64,000 bases of DNA, taken from positions 1 to 64,000 of the forward strand of contig NZ_JAILWC010000002.1 in NCBI RefSeq assembly GCF_025699125.1, given 5' to 3'. Source of the stretch: Nitrosopumilus sp. (GTDB lineage: Archaea; Thermoproteota; Nitrososphaeria; Nitrososphaerales; Nitrosopumilaceae). Of this stretch, positions 52,717 to 63,490 are shown piece by piece (position 1 is the stretch's first letter; each line of letters begins with the position of its first letter). A program made the translations under genes and the position numbers. The notes under the pieces were generated by a model, which made no database searches, was not told the DNA's origin, and saw only the letters and a program-made list of their open reading frames with translations.

Positions 52717-53631
52717 ATGATTACAATTATTGGAGCTGGGAAAGTAGGTGGAGATGCAGCATTATTCTCAGCCTTGAAGAAATTAGATGATCAAATTTTG
52801 CTACTTGATGTTGTTGAAGGACTCCCACAAGGCGAGGCAATGGATATCAACCACATGTTATCAGAGCAAGGAATTGATGTAGAAGTTAAAGGCTCAAACG
52901 ATTTTGCAGAGATGAAGGGTTCTGATATAGTAGTAGTAGTAGCAGGTTCAGGAAGAAAGCCAGGAATGACTAGAATGGATCTTTTGAAAATTAATGCAAC
53001 TATTGTAAAAAGTGTGGTAGAGAATGTCAAAAAATATGCAGATAACTCAATGATTATTCCAGTAACAAATCCGCTTGATCCAATGGCATACATTACTTAC
53101 AAAGTATCAGGTTTTGACAGAAGCAGAGTATTTGGAATGGGAGGAATGTTAGATCTGTCAAGATTCAGACAATTCATTCACGAAGCAACAGGACATTCCA
53201 GGGATTCAATTAGAGCATTAGTGATTGGAGAACATGGGGAAAATATGTTGCCATTGCCAAGATTTTCATCCGTTTCAGGAATACCATTATCATCATTTCT
53301 TCCAAAAGAAAAATTAGATGAGTTAATTCAAAATACAAAGCAAGTTGCAGCCAAAGTGATTGAATTAAAAGGTGCGACAGTTCATGCACCTGGAAATGCA
53401 ATTTCTGCAATTGTTGAATCAGTAATAAGAGATAGAAAGCAAGTCATTCCAGTTGCAACATATCTTGATGGTGAATACGGTCATTCAGATGTGACTATCG
53501 GAGTTCCAGCAGTAATTGGGAGAAAGGGAGTAGAAAAAATAATAGAGTTAGATCTAAATGATGAAGAAAAACAAATTTTTGATAAAGCCGTTGAAAGTGT
53601 TAAAACTGCCATCTCAGGTATTGAGATCTAA
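52717..53631 (+). CDS. mdh: Malate dehydrogenase
   Basis: NAD(P)-dependent enzyme of the lactate/malate dehydrogenase superfamily, about 304 residues from ATG 52717 (ATG 52708 gives three more). N-terminal Rossmann motif [14 protein letters not shown], the substrate-binding arginine loop [26 protein letters not shown], and the catalytic His in [13 protein letters not shown]. The substrate-loop residue pattern fits malate. It is followed after 33 nt by larB and faces larC. Confidence 0.92.
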   Translation: MITIIGAGKVGGDAALFSALKKLDDQILLLDVVEGLPQGEAMDINHMLSEQGIDVEVKGSNDFAEMKGSDIVVVVAGSGRKPGMTRMDLLKINATIVKSVVENVKKYADNSMIIPVTNPLDPMAYITYKVSGFDRSRVFGMGGMLDLSRFRQFIHEATGHSRDSIRALVIGEHGENMLPLPRFSSVSGIPLSSFLPKEKLDELIQNTKQVAAKVIELKGATVHAPGNAISAIVESVIRDRKQVIPVATYLDGEYGHSDVTIGVPAVIGRKGVEKIIELDLNDEEKQIFDKAVESVKTAISGIEI

Positions 53632-53664
53632 GCATTTTTTTATCCTGACAAATCAAAACTATCA

Positions 53665-54441
53665 TTGGAAATTAATGAAATTTTAGAATCATTAAGTGCT
53701 GGAAAAATTTCAATTAACAATGCAAAAAAGCTCCTTTCACTATATTCAATTGAAGAAGTAGAAGGATTTGCAAAAATTGACATCAACAGGAGAAAAAGAC
53801 GCGGGATTCCCGAGGTAATTTTTGCAGAAACCAAAGAAATAGAAGAGATTAAGAAAATCATTAAAAAAACTTTAGAAAAAACAAATTCCGTAATAATATC
53901 AAGAATTAAGAAAAATGACTATCCAGAAATCATATCATTTTCTAAAAGATTGAAAGTAATAATAAAAACTGGAAAAAATGCATCCACGTTATTACTGCTT
54001 AAAAAACCAATCAAACCTCATGGGGGAAGTGTTGGGATTCTTACTGCCGGAACATCAGATATTGGAGTTGCTGAAGAATCCAGATTGATGTGTGAAGCCA
54101 TGAATTGTAAATGCATTATAGGGTACGACGTTGGCGTAGCAGGAATTCAGAGAATTTTTCCAATTTTGAAAAAAATGATAAACGAAGAGGTGGATTGCAT
54201 TATTGTTGCTGCTGGAATGGAGGGGGCTTTGGCCACCCTTGTTTCGTCCATGGTAGATATTCCAGTAATTGGAATTCCAACATCTGTAGGATACGGGTAT
54301 GGTGAAAAAGGCATAGCTGCTTTGGCATCAATGCTTCAGAGTTGCTCTTTAGGGTTATCAGTGGTGAACATAGATAATGGAATTGCAGCTGGGGGGATTG
54401 CGGCAAATATTGCTAATAGAGCAATAAGAAAAAAGAATTAA
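53665..54441 (+). CDS. larB: Pyridinium-3,5-biscarboxylate mononucleotide synthase LarB
   Basis: 258 residues from TTG 53665. Carboxylates and hydrolyses nicotinic acid adenine dinucleotide in the first step of nickel-pincer nucleotide synthesis. The C-terminal PurE-like domain (about 118-258) has SVGILTAGTSDIGVAEE, YDVGVAGIQRIFP, VAAGMEGALATLVSSMVD and IPTSVGYGYGEKG. The N-terminal part is helical. With larC and larE nearby, the full LarB-LarE-LarC set is present in one 5-kb region. Confidence 0.92.
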   Translation: MEINEILESLSAGKISINNAKKLLSLYSIEEVEGFAKIDINRRKRRGIPEVIFAETKEIEEIKKIIKKTLEKTNSVIISRIKKNDYPEIISFSKRLKVIIKTGKNASTLLLLKKPIKPHGGSVGILTAGTSDIGVAEESRLMCEAMNCKCIIGYDVGVAGIQRIFPILKKMINEEVDCIIVAAGMEGALATLVSSMVDIPVIGIPTSVGYGYGEKGIAALASMLQSCSLGLSVVNIDNGIAAGGIAANIANRAIRKKN

Positions 54442-54472
54442 TTTACAGCCAATCATAATTAGTCTCGTAAAT

Positions 54473-54482
54473 GATATATAAC
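54473..54482 (+). promoter_or_regulatory. TATA box for the radical SAM gene
   Basis: gatatataac is centred about 28 nt upstream of TTG 54505. It supports both the TTG start and a leaderless transcript. Confidence 0.55.
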
Positions 54483-54504
54483 ATACTTTGACGAAGTCTG
54501 GTAG

Positions 54505-56085
54505 TTGGCCGGCAAACGTGTTGTTCTAACTGCTGATCGTAGTTTAATGACAAATTATAGAGGAAATTTTCTTTATGGATTTATTGCATGTGGACCATAC
54601 GAAGTACTACCGGAATGGGTTTTTGATAAAGTATTTTGTCCATCAGTTGAAACAGATCCAATCACAGGGGAAGTCAAAGTTGCCCAAGTCGGACTAAGAA
54701 GAATTGAAAGTTCATTGATACAGGGAGGGTACAAAAGAGAAGATGTTTTCATGGCACACCCAGAAATGCTTCATAAATCGATTGGACCAGATACCAAAGT
54801 TGTCGGAATTAATGTGATGGATCCATTAGGAATGGCCCCTGTTACAACAACAATGTCACCAGAAAAATTATCCTATGTTGCAATGAAATTCAAAAAAATG
54901 TGTGCCAACATTATTCAACTCAAAAAGAAATATGATTTCAAAGTAGTAGTTGGAGGTAATGGTGCTTGGGAATTAGCTAAATCAGATAGAATGAAAATAC
55001 ATGGAATAGACACAGTTGTTGTAGGGGAAGCTGACGAGTTAGCAGTAGATTTGTTCCAAGATCTGGAAAAAAATGATGCGCCAGAATTGATGCATTGTTT
55101 TGTTAGAAATCTTGAAAACATCCCAGTTATCGAAGGACCTACAATTAATTCACTGATTGAAGCAATGAGAGGTTGTGGAAGGGGATGTGACTTTTGTGAT
55201 GTAAATAAAAGATCAAAGAAAGATTTACCATTGGATAGATTGCAACATGAAGCAAAAACCAATTTAGACTATGGATTTGATTCAGTTTGGTTGCATTCAG
55301 ACGAGATGCTACTTTACGGATGTGATAATAGAGATTTTATTCCAAATAGAGATGCAATAGTGGATTTGTGGAAAGGACTCAAAGGGTTAGGGGCAAATTT
55401 TGTAGGAACCACACATATGACATTCTCGGCAGTGGCAGCAGACCCAGTATTGATGCAACAAATTTCTCAAATTAATGAACAAGATAAAACAGGAAGATGG
55501 CTTGCAACCAATTTAGGAATTGAAACAGTAGCTCCTGCAATGGTAAAGAAACATCTGGGTGTAAAAACAAAACCATTTTCATCTGAAGAATGGGGAAGTG
55601 TGGTAAGAGAAGGAGCAAAAATTCTAAATGAAAATCACTGGTTCCCAGCAGCCACAATCATTATTGGTTGGCCAGACGAAACCCCAGATGACATTCAATA
55701 TACAATTGACATGATGAGCGACTTTAGAGAGATGGATTTTAGAGGATTAGTAGCACCATTACTTTATCAAGACTTTAGTGAAAAGAATTCAATGCATTTT
55801 GGTAACTTGAATGAGGCACAGTTTACGCTGTTTTGGAAATGTTGGGAAAACAATCTACGAGTAATTAATGATATCATACCCATCATTCTCAGAAATAAGA
55901 CATACGGTCCGCCAATGAAGGTGTTCATGTATGGAATTCTCAAAGCAGGAACATGGGCGATAATGAGATATCTGAGAGGATTATGCAAAGATCTCTTTAA
56001 CGGTAGAACCCCTGATGAAATAATTGACAAGTATGCAAGAAGTAGATCAGTATCTGTACCTAAAATTCAAACTAAAAAATTATAG
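54505..56085 (+). CDS. B12-binding-domain radical SAM protein
   Basis: 526 residues from TTG 54505. The N-terminal part (about 1-200) has a Rossmann-like cobalamin-binding fold (VVGINVMDPLG, VVVGGNGAWEL, VVGEADELAVDLF). The radical SAM cluster is RGCGRGCDFCDV with Cys at about 224, 228 and 231. The C-terminal region includes ATIIIGWPDETPDDIQY and a hydrophobic end. Such enzymes often methylate or cross-link inert carbons, and those that build rings in archaeal tetraether lipids have this layout; a lipid role here is inference only. Confidence 0.85.
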   Translation: MAGKRVVLTADRSLMTNYRGNFLYGFIACGPYEVLPEWVFDKVFCPSVETDPITGEVKVAQVGLRRIESSLIQGGYKREDVFMAHPEMLHKSIGPDTKVVGINVMDPLGMAPVTTTMSPEKLSYVAMKFKKMCANIIQLKKKYDFKVVVGGNGAWELAKSDRMKIHGIDTVVVGEADELAVDLFQDLEKNDAPELMHCFVRNLENIPVIEGPTINSLIEAMRGCGRGCDFCDVNKRSKKDLPLDRLQHEAKTNLDYGFDSVWLHSDEMLLYGCDNRDFIPNRDAIVDLWKGLKGLGANFVGTTHMTFSAVAADPVLMQQISQINEQDKTGRWLATNLGIETVAPAMVKKHLGVKTKPFSSEEWGSVVREGAKILNENHWFPAATIIIGWPDETPDDIQYTIDMMSDFREMDFRGLVAPLLYQDFSEKNSMHFGNLNEAQFTLFWKCWENNLRVINDIIPIILRNKTYGPPMKVFMYGILKAGTWAIMRYLRGLCKDLFNGRTPDEIIDKYARSRSVSVPKIQTKKL

Positions 56086-56403
56086 AGTGTTAATAGCTGC
56101 ATCCGCCAAAGTGTTTCGTTTTGGGGTTAAACAGATAAAGTAAACTTTGTCGGCTCTTTCAATTCCTTCAACTTTTTTGTAGGATTTTGATGAAACATCA
56201 AATTCATAAATTCCGGGGTCAAGAGAACCACTAGCATAAATCATCAGATATGTTTCGCCAGTTGCAGGACTGAGTGGAATAAATGCCATCACATATCCTT
56301 TGTATGAATTAATTGGCATTGTATTTTTCATTGGAGGAGCTGCAGATGCCATATACATGAACATATCTTCAATATTTTCAAATTCTTCATATTCAGTATG
56401 CAT
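56080..56403 (-). CDS. Hypothetical protein
   Basis: 107 residues, not recognised. Acidic start (HTEYEEFENIEDMFMYM) then a beta-rich part (GYVMAFIPLSPATGETYLMIYASGSLDPGIYEFD, VYFICLTP). No signal peptide or cysteine pair. It converges with the radical SAM gene, overlapping it by 6 nt. Small soluble protein of unknown role. Confidence 0.65.
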   Translation of the reverse strand: MHTEYEEFENIEDMFMYMASAAPPMKNTMPINSYKGYVMAFIPLSPATGETYLMIYASGSLDPGIYEFDVSSKSYKKVEGIERADKVYFICLTPKRNTLADAAINTL

Positions 56404-56451
56404 TACAACTCGTAATGTGTCTCAATATAATAAGTTACTAGATAGAATTTA

Positions 56452-57450
<999 letters not shown>

Positions 57451-57499
57451 TCATGAGTTGAGAGTATTTATGTTTTCAACGAAATAAAAATTGACCATA

Positions 57500-60400
57500 T
57501 TATACTCTAATGATACCTTTTTTGATCAAAAACTGAAGGGATTTTATAAAATCTTCATCAGAAATTTTGTTGTCAGACCACCACTTTGCATTATTTTTTA
57601 TCCAATCAGGAATTGTTTGATTAAAAGAAGAACTGCTTTCAGTTGAAGGAATAGTGATAATTCCTTCGTTAATGAGATATTCAAGTCCGTCTAAAAACTC
57701 AGAATTTGAAATCGAAGTAGAAGCCCAAGATTTTGCAGTATTCTTAACCCAATTAGGAATTTTTGGCGAGATTACTTCAAAGGATATAGAACCCAAATCA
57801 AAGTTATTGTGAGACAGTTGAATTTCATAAACTCCAGATAAAGAATTTTCATTAATTGAGATTATCGATCTATAACTACCTCCACTAGAAAGAGTTGCTC
57901 CAAAAATCTGGGATTTTCCATCAGGAGAAACAATATTCACTTCCAAAGGAATTCCACGTCTATGATTATTTACACTACCCGAGAGAATAATTTCCTCAAT
58001 ATTTCCTGAAAGAGGTTTTACTATTTCATATGAACTTAGTTGTGGTGAACTAGAAAAAGAAGCAGACGATTGGCTTCTCAACAAACTGAATGTGTTGGCA
58101 TTACCAAAACTATCACGAGAATCATAATATTTTACATCTAAACTCCCACCAGCTGAAGAAATTAATGCAGTTCCAGACTTGTTGCAGATTTGTGAAGGCA
58201 TTTTGAAAACTCCTTGAAATATTCCAGTGCCAGGCCCTGTTTCCACAAGAGTGAATCCAGTAGCACCCAAGCCACCATACTCAACCCCATCTATCGTACA
58301 ACGCTTGTAACGAATGTCTTTAATCAAAACTTCAAGTAATTTTATCCCATCCTTTCCAACAGTGTCGACATTCTCAGAATTTGGATCGTTAATTACAAAA
58401 TAAATGTCAACCAAGTCTTGTTTCAAATTTAGATCAGGATCTTTTAGAGTAATTGTTACTGGTTGTCCAAATCGAAATGTGCTTGCAGTTGAAACAGCAC
58501 CAGAGTGTGTCGAGATATCAGATTGTGCAGAAGTCCTAGTAGTAACACCAGTTACATCAATATCTGAATAAGATATAGTGATTCCAGATTCATCAATTAA
58601 TCTATTGGTAACAATAATTTTCACATCATCACTAATAGTATCTATAGTTTGAATAAATCCAGGATCAAGTATATTCAATTGATTTGTAACAGCATATTCC
58701 AAAGTACCTTCAAAAGTTGATGAATTATCAGCAGTTTCTTCTAATTCAAAACGATAAATGGAATTATTAATACTTTGATCATTTTTTAGTCCAAAAGAGA
58801 ACAAATCAAAAACAATTGGTTGTTTTTTGGTTTCACTAGAAATATCAATTACACCAGCATCATTATTAGAAGAATCAAAGTCAATTACAAGAAATACATT
58901 TCCACTTTCAGCCAATATGGCATTTACATCAGAATTATCAATTTGGATAAATCCTTGTGCTGATGAAAGATCACCTGCGTCAACAATTGTGATTGGCGAG
59001 GAACCAAGGGTTCCAAAAGCCATATTAATTGAAGTGTCACTAAAGTCAGAAACACCTAACTCTTTTTCAAATGATCTTAAATCGTAATTTATCCAGTTTG
59101 TTCCACTTGTATTAGATTCAGAATCATCAAGTAAAATTGAAGCAAGAGTTGATACAGAAACTCCCAAGTTTGCAGAAAACATGTCATATGAAGCATTTCC
59201 CAATGTCGTGGAGTCAATTAGCAATCTATCAGAATTAGAGTCAGGCACAGTAGAGGTTACACTAGTGCCACCTGTTAGGGTGGGGGAAGTTGAATGAAAT
59301 TGGACAGTATTTGCATTTTCCAGAGTTATTGGATTTCCAATAGTTATTGTAGGGATTATTGCAGTTTCTCGGAATACATCTAAATCATCATTTGCGCCAG
59401 TGTTCAGATTTTGATCTGGATCAATCAAGATTACGGGATATTTAGTTCCTGGACGCAGTTCAGCACCATTTCCAATGGTTAGTACTGGTTCATCATTTAC
59501 GGAAACAGAGGCAGTTGATGAACCAGTCAAAATAGAAACAGATTCATCATTGTAAGTAATTTGTCCAGTTTGCCCTCTTGGGGCATTATCAAGTATTCCT
59601 ATTACAGACTGATCATTAAAATCAAAGCTTTCAAAAATTCCAGAGTTAGATTGTCGTTCAACTAGTGTGACTATTTCTGAAAATGTATTTGCACCTCCGT
59701 CATTCACGGATGTTGCGGGTTGATCACTGTTTGTTTTTAATTCCATTACATTTCCAACATTCAATGAAAGTTTTCCATTATTTTCAAATCCCAAAGATGA
59801 AAGGTGCGGTACCAAATCTACTAATCCAGAGCCGCCATTTGCATCATTAGACCCCGTATTATCAAAGGCTTGATAGAATGTCGAGGGACTAGAACCAACA
59901 TCAAATGTCCAAGAATCTTCATCAGTAGGATCCTGGTTTAATTGAAAATCATTAACAGTTAGAAAAACTTCAGCATTCGTTGGATAAAGAGATCTATCAA
60001 CATTCAAAGAAATATTCTGCATTTCATCATATTCTAATGATACTTGTTGTGTTGGACCACCCGGATTATATTGAATTATCACATCATCAAATGAATAAAG
60101 TTGAATCAAGGGCCATGCATTTGAATTTAAACCAATTTGGCCAACAGGAATATTTGAATTTGTGTTAATCGATTTTGCCTTTCTTATGACATTGTTCAGA
60201 TTTGAAGAACCAGTAGGAATTCCAGTACATGAATTAAATGAAGAATCACCATTGGTAAAACCAGCCAAACCAGTAGAACGTGGTACTGCAAAGCCATTAG
60301 TTTCAGAAAGAGATATTCCAAATACGGTAGATGATGTGTCTCTACTACAGAAAACACCAAAATCCAATCCTTTTCCATCAGAGCCAACTGTAGAATCTGC

Positions 60401-60703
60401 AGCTTTTGCTTTTTGTACATTTGCAAAATAGGCATACCAGTTACCATTTGTAGCTTGAACCATTCGTAATGATTTTCCATTAATTGTAACATCGGGTTCC
60501 CCCTTTCCTTCATCTGTATCTCTGAGGTTGGGATCATTTACTACAACTTCAATCACCATAGAACCTGAAAAATGATTGGCAAATCGAGAATTTTCAGCAG
60601 AGACAAAGAGATTAGGATTGCTTGAAGCATCAACATCCATAATTGGAATTAGAGTAATTAGAGAAAGAATCATCACGATAAACAAGAATTTCATGCCCAA
60701 CAT
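57500..60703 (-). CDS. Large exported S-layer-like protein
   Basis: 1067 residues; signal peptide near the start (MKFLFIVMILSLITLIPIM, start at residue 1 or 4). The body is beta-rich, Ser/Thr/Asn-rich and repetitive: DPNLRDTD, DPDQNLNTG, DPDLNLKQD calcium-type loops and IFESF or IFQGVF strands recur. The end has two copies of a roughly 40-residue helical repeat (IPNWVKNTAKSWASTSISNS; IPDWIKNNAKWWSDNKISDE), common in Nitrososphaerota secreted proteins. Likely an envelope or S-layer protein. No PEFG signal or terminal helix. Confidence 0.8.
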   Translation of the reverse strand: MLGMKFLFIVMILSLITLIPIMDVDASSNPNLFVSAENSRFANHFSGSMVIEVVVNDPNLRDTDEGKGEPDVTINGKSLRMVQATNGNWYAYFANVQKAKAADSTVGSDGKGLDFGVFCSRDTSSTVFGISLSETNGFAVPRSTGLAGFTNGDSSFNSCTGIPTGSSNLNNVIRKAKSINTNSNIPVGQIGLNSNAWPLIQLYSFDDVIIQYNPGGPTQQVSLEYDEMQNISLNVDRSLYPTNAEVFLTVNDFQLNQDPTDEDSWTFDVGSSPSTFYQAFDNTGSNDANGGSGLVDLVPHLSSLGFENNGKLSLNVGNVMELKTNSDQPATSVNDGGANTFSEIVTLVERQSNSGIFESFDFNDQSVIGILDNAPRGQTGQITYNDESVSILTGSSTASVSVNDEPVLTIGNGAELRPGTKYPVILIDPDQNLNTGANDDLDVFRETAIIPTITIGNPITLENANTVQFHSTSPTLTGGTSVTSTVPDSNSDRLLIDSTTLGNASYDMFSANLGVSVSTLASILLDDSESNTSGTNWINYDLRSFEKELGVSDFSDTSINMAFGTLGSSPITIVDAGDLSSAQGFIQIDNSDVNAILAESGNVFLVIDFDSSNNDAGVIDISSETKKQPIVFDLFSFGLKNDQSINNSIYRFELEETADNSSTFEGTLEYAVTNQLNILDPGFIQTIDTISDDVKIIVTNRLIDESGITISYSDIDVTGVTTRTSAQSDISTHSGAVSTASTFRFGQPVTITLKDPDLNLKQDLVDIYFVINDPNSENVDTVGKDGIKLLEVLIKDIRYKRCTIDGVEYGGLGATGFTLVETGPGTGIFQGVFKMPSQICNKSGTALISSAGGSLDVKYYDSRDSFGNANTFSLLRSQSSASFSSSPQLSSYEIVKPLSGNIEEIILSGSVNNHRRGIPLEVNIVSPDGKSQIFGATLSSGGSYRSIISINENSLSGVYEIQLSHNNFDLGSISFEVISPKIPNWVKNTAKSWASTSISNSEFLDGLEYLINEGIITIPSTESSSSFNQTIPDWIKNNAKWWSDNKISDEDFIKSLQFLIKKGIIRV

Positions 60704-60767
60704 TACAAAAAATCACTTTATCACAAATAACATTGTCGTATCATTCATTCTTAGAAACTTGTAATAC

Positions 60768-62147
60768 ATGATTAGAATTATTAAAAATGAGAAAATGTTT
60801 GTTCAGAGAACCAAGGTATTACAGATTTCATTATTAGCCATATTTTCAGCATTTTTAGTAGAATTAATTTTCGGGTTGATCTCAAACAGTCTAGCCCTAA
60901 TTACAGACAGCATTCATGCATTATTAGATAGTGTGGTAACAGTCGTCTTACTTTTGGCAGCTAGAATGGCAATGAAGCCGGCTGATGCAGAGCATACCTA
61001 CGGACATGGCAAAATTGAATCATTGGGAGGAATGATTGGAGGAATTGCAATTTTTTTGATAGCGTGTTTTTTTGTTTATGAATCTATCAACAGATTACAA
61101 AGTCCTCCACCAACCATTCTGCCAGGTCTTTTTGCAATAGTTGCAGGACTGTACACAATAGGCATTGATATTTTCCGATTGATCCTGTTAAGAAATTCAA
61201 TTAAGAAGATTGGAGGATCCACACTCAAGGCAGATTTTTATCATGCATTCATGGATCTGGGATCTACTTTAGTTGCAATTATCGGAATAGTTCTTGTAAC
61301 TTATGGATTGTATTTCGGAGATTTTGTTGCTGCGTTAATCTTAGGAGGATTTTTGGCAGTTCTCAGCATAAAGCTAGTCTACAAAACGGCGCTGGATTTA
61401 ACGGACATCATTTCTCCCGAACTTGTAAAGAAGGTAAAGGAGATTGCTGCATCTACGGAAGGCGTAATAAACGCAGATCCAGTACTAATGAGAAGATCAG
61501 GCGATACAATATTTGCAGATATTACAATATCATTAAGGGGAGACACAAGTTTTGACAAAGCTCATGAAATCAGTAATAATGTTGAGAAAAACATAAAAAA
61601 TAAAATTTTAAACTCAACCATAACTGTACATTTTGAACCAAATTGGCAAGATGTACCATTAGATTCAAAAATTCTGGAAATTGCAAAAAGGGTAAAAGGA
61701 GTTAAAGAAGTTCACAATGTAAATACTCACAAGACCAAAGGAAAAATATTTTCGAATTTACACGTAATGGTGGATAGAGAGATGAATCTTTTGTCTGCAC
61801 ATAAAATTTCTGAAATAATTGAACATGAGATTTATGAAAACATTCCAGAAATAGAACATGCTACAATCCATTTGGAGCCTTTTGTAAAAATACCAGAAAA
61901 TTTAAACTTGGAGGATAAAATTACTGAAAATCAAATAAAGAGAATATTAGAAAAGTATTCAGAAATCAAAAAGATTGGAAGAATAATGTCTTTGAATTTT
62001 GAAAATATTCTAAAAATTGATATCGACTGTTCGTTTGATGGGGAATTGTCAATTGAAAAAGTTCATGATTTGGTTTCAGAAATAGAGAATAAAATCAGAG
62101 CAGAGATAAGCGATTCTGTAATAACAATTCATCCAGAGCCCATCTAA
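60768..62147 (+). CDS. Cation diffusion facilitator with three C-terminal domains
   Basis: 459 residues, much longer than the usual 300. The membrane part (about 15-210) has six helices; metal-site residues are in DSIHALLDS (helix 2) and HAFMDLGST (helix 5), an HxxxD pair that suits zinc and related metals. After it come three similar alpha-beta domains (about 214-293, 300-373, 385-459), each closing on a His-x-Glu-Pro motif (TVHFEPNW, TIHLEPF, TIHPEPI). One such domain is normal for dimerisation; three is unusual. Metal exporter of the cell membrane. Confidence 0.9.
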   Translation: MIRIIKNEKMFVQRTKVLQISLLAIFSAFLVELIFGLISNSLALITDSIHALLDSVVTVVLLLAARMAMKPADAEHTYGHGKIESLGGMIGGIAIFLIACFFVYESINRLQSPPPTILPGLFAIVAGLYTIGIDIFRLILLRNSIKKIGGSTLKADFYHAFMDLGSTLVAIIGIVLVTYGLYFGDFVAALILGGFLAVLSIKLVYKTALDLTDIISPELVKKVKEIAASTEGVINADPVLMRRSGDTIFADITISLRGDTSFDKAHEISNNVEKNIKNKILNSTITVHFEPNWQDVPLDSKILEIAKRVKGVKEVHNVNTHKTKGKIFSNLHVMVDREMNLLSAHKISEIIEHEIYENIPEIEHATIHLEPFVKIPENLNLEDKITENQIKRILEKYSEIKKIGRIMSLNFENILKIDIDCSFDGELSIEKVHDLVSEIENKIRAEISDSVITIHPEPI

Positions 62148-62323
62148 TCCAAAATACGGGTCAGATACACGACTAACATCCCTAGTGCAATTCCAGAAGG
62201 GATTTTCAAGAGAACATTATTTCGCAGATTCTTTGTTTAAATTTAATCTAACCTAATTTTTCATAGAAGGCTTTCCATTTATTGAAAAATTAGGTTTAAA
62301 CTAAAGAAAATAGTTATGAATTT

Positions 62324-62827
62324 GTGCGAAAATCAGGAGTCCTGATAGTTGGGTCAGGAATTTTAATAATTGCAGGATTATTTATCCTAGTTTTAGGAAA
62401 CCAAGCGATATTGGAAGGAATGGTTCAAGATAACGGAATGATAAGCTCCGAACAAACACTCACAATCTCCACTGATTTTGATTCACAAATTACATCGATT
62501 GGAATTTTTGCAGTTCAAATAATAGAATTTGAAGAAAATACATTTTATGCAAAAATTTTGAATCCATTTGATATTGAAATAATTTCTCAGGAAATCAATG
62601 AAGAAACTGTTGAAGGAGAATTTGATGTTGTAGATTCTGGCACATACAAACTAATTATTCAAAGTAACAGTAATGAAGAAACCCAAGTATTTGGGGCTAT
62701 TGGACCAATTCCCGATTCAGGAAAAAAAGCACTTGGTTTTATTCCAGTTTATGTGATTGTTGCGGGGATGATAGGATTAGCTGCAATAGGAATTATTGAA
62801 ATTAAAAACAGAAAAAGATTAATTTAG
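62324..62827 (+). CDS. Hypothetical membrane protein with extracytoplasmic domain
   Basis: 167 residues from GTG 62324. Two transmembrane helices at the ends (about 5-26, GVLIVGSGILIIAGLFILVL; about 137-158) enclose a beta-rich domain of some 110 residues with FAVQIIEFEENTFYAKIL and SGTYKLIIQSNSNEE. No cysteines or known motifs. Similar layouts occur in emp24/GOLD-like small proteins of this lineage, but the match is weak. Confidence 0.65.
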   Translation: MRKSGVLIVGSGILIIAGLFILVLGNQAILEGMVQDNGMISSEQTLTISTDFDSQITSIGIFAVQIIEFEENTFYAKILNPFDIEIISQEINEETVEGEFDVVDSGTYKLIIQSNSNEETQVFGAIGPIPDSGKKALGFIPVYVIVAGMIGLAAIGIIEIKNRKRLI

Positions 62828-63130
62828 ATAACTATCCATTTTTTCTAGACCGCTAATAGTAGCATCAAAGTTATCACTGTTTTCAACTATACTATTGAGT
62901 TTTTCTGCATTTGCTAAAAGTATGCAATTTTCACCATCAGAATTTTTTAAAATGAATCTATGTTCAATTAAATAAGAAAGTCTTTCTAAAACATCATTTT
63001 CAGATATAGAAGATTGTTTAGCCAAAAATGAACATTCTTTTTCACCATCTTCAAGTTCGGCCAAAATTGAAGAAGTGACTGGATCAAACATACAATCTAC
63101 AACTTTTTCTTTATCAAAAGTAGATTCCAT
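62819..63130 (-). CDS. Hypothetical protein, possible winged-helix
   Basis: 103 residues. The central part (SSILAELEDGEKECSFLAKQ, SENDVLERLSYLIEHRFILK) reads as a winged helix-turn-helix. The rest is acidic. It may be a small transcription regulator. Its 3' end overlaps that of the convergent membrane protein gene by 9 nt. Confidence 0.65.
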   Translation of the reverse strand: MESTFDKEKVVDCMFDPVTSSILAELEDGEKECSFLAKQSSISENDVLERLSYLIEHRFILKNSDGENCILLANAEKLNSIVENSDNFDATISGLEKMDSYLN

Positions 63131-63215
63131 TTACAATAACAAAGGTTTTAGAAATTATTAACTTTTTAAATTTTGATTCCAATAAGATAATTAAGAAAAA
63201 GAGAGTAAAAGAATC

Positions 63216-63368
63216 ATGCAAAAACTTTGTAATTACGATCCATCAGGTAAAGGTGAGCACTGTTTTTGTATAGATATAGATGCCCAACGAGGAATTAAAA
63301 AATGCTGTAAATGTACCATATGGAATGTTCAAGGAAATGATTGGACAGAAGATGAAGACTTTAGATAA
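63216..63368 (+). CDS. Small Cys-rich protein
   Basis: 50 residues (ATG 63216, TAA 63366-63368). Six cysteines: one near residue 5, CFC at about 16-18, and CCKC at about 30-33, enough for one or two metal sites. The C-terminus is acidic (DWTEDEDFR). Unlike the zinc ribbons elsewhere in this window it has no CPCC or GQKRC. It lies between a possible regulator and rps13. Function unknown. Confidence 0.55.
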   Translation: MQKLCNYDPSGKGEHCFCIDIDAQRGIKKCCKCTIWNVQGNDWTEDEDFR

Positions 63369-63490
63369 TTTCTATCAAAAACATACCAAAATAAAGCCAA
63401 GAAGGCAATTAGATCTAAGAAACATGGAAAATTCGTTCAATTTGGTGCCTAGCATGGTTTTTATCGGGGTTTCTTTGAATTTTTGAATAC

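Noticed and set aside
62144..62233. Minus-strand frame ending IALGMLVVYLTRILD, possible tiny membrane protein
   Set aside because: Looks protein-like, but the only start (TTG 62207-62209) leaves 21 residues and the stop lies inside the transporter stop codon; not enough support.
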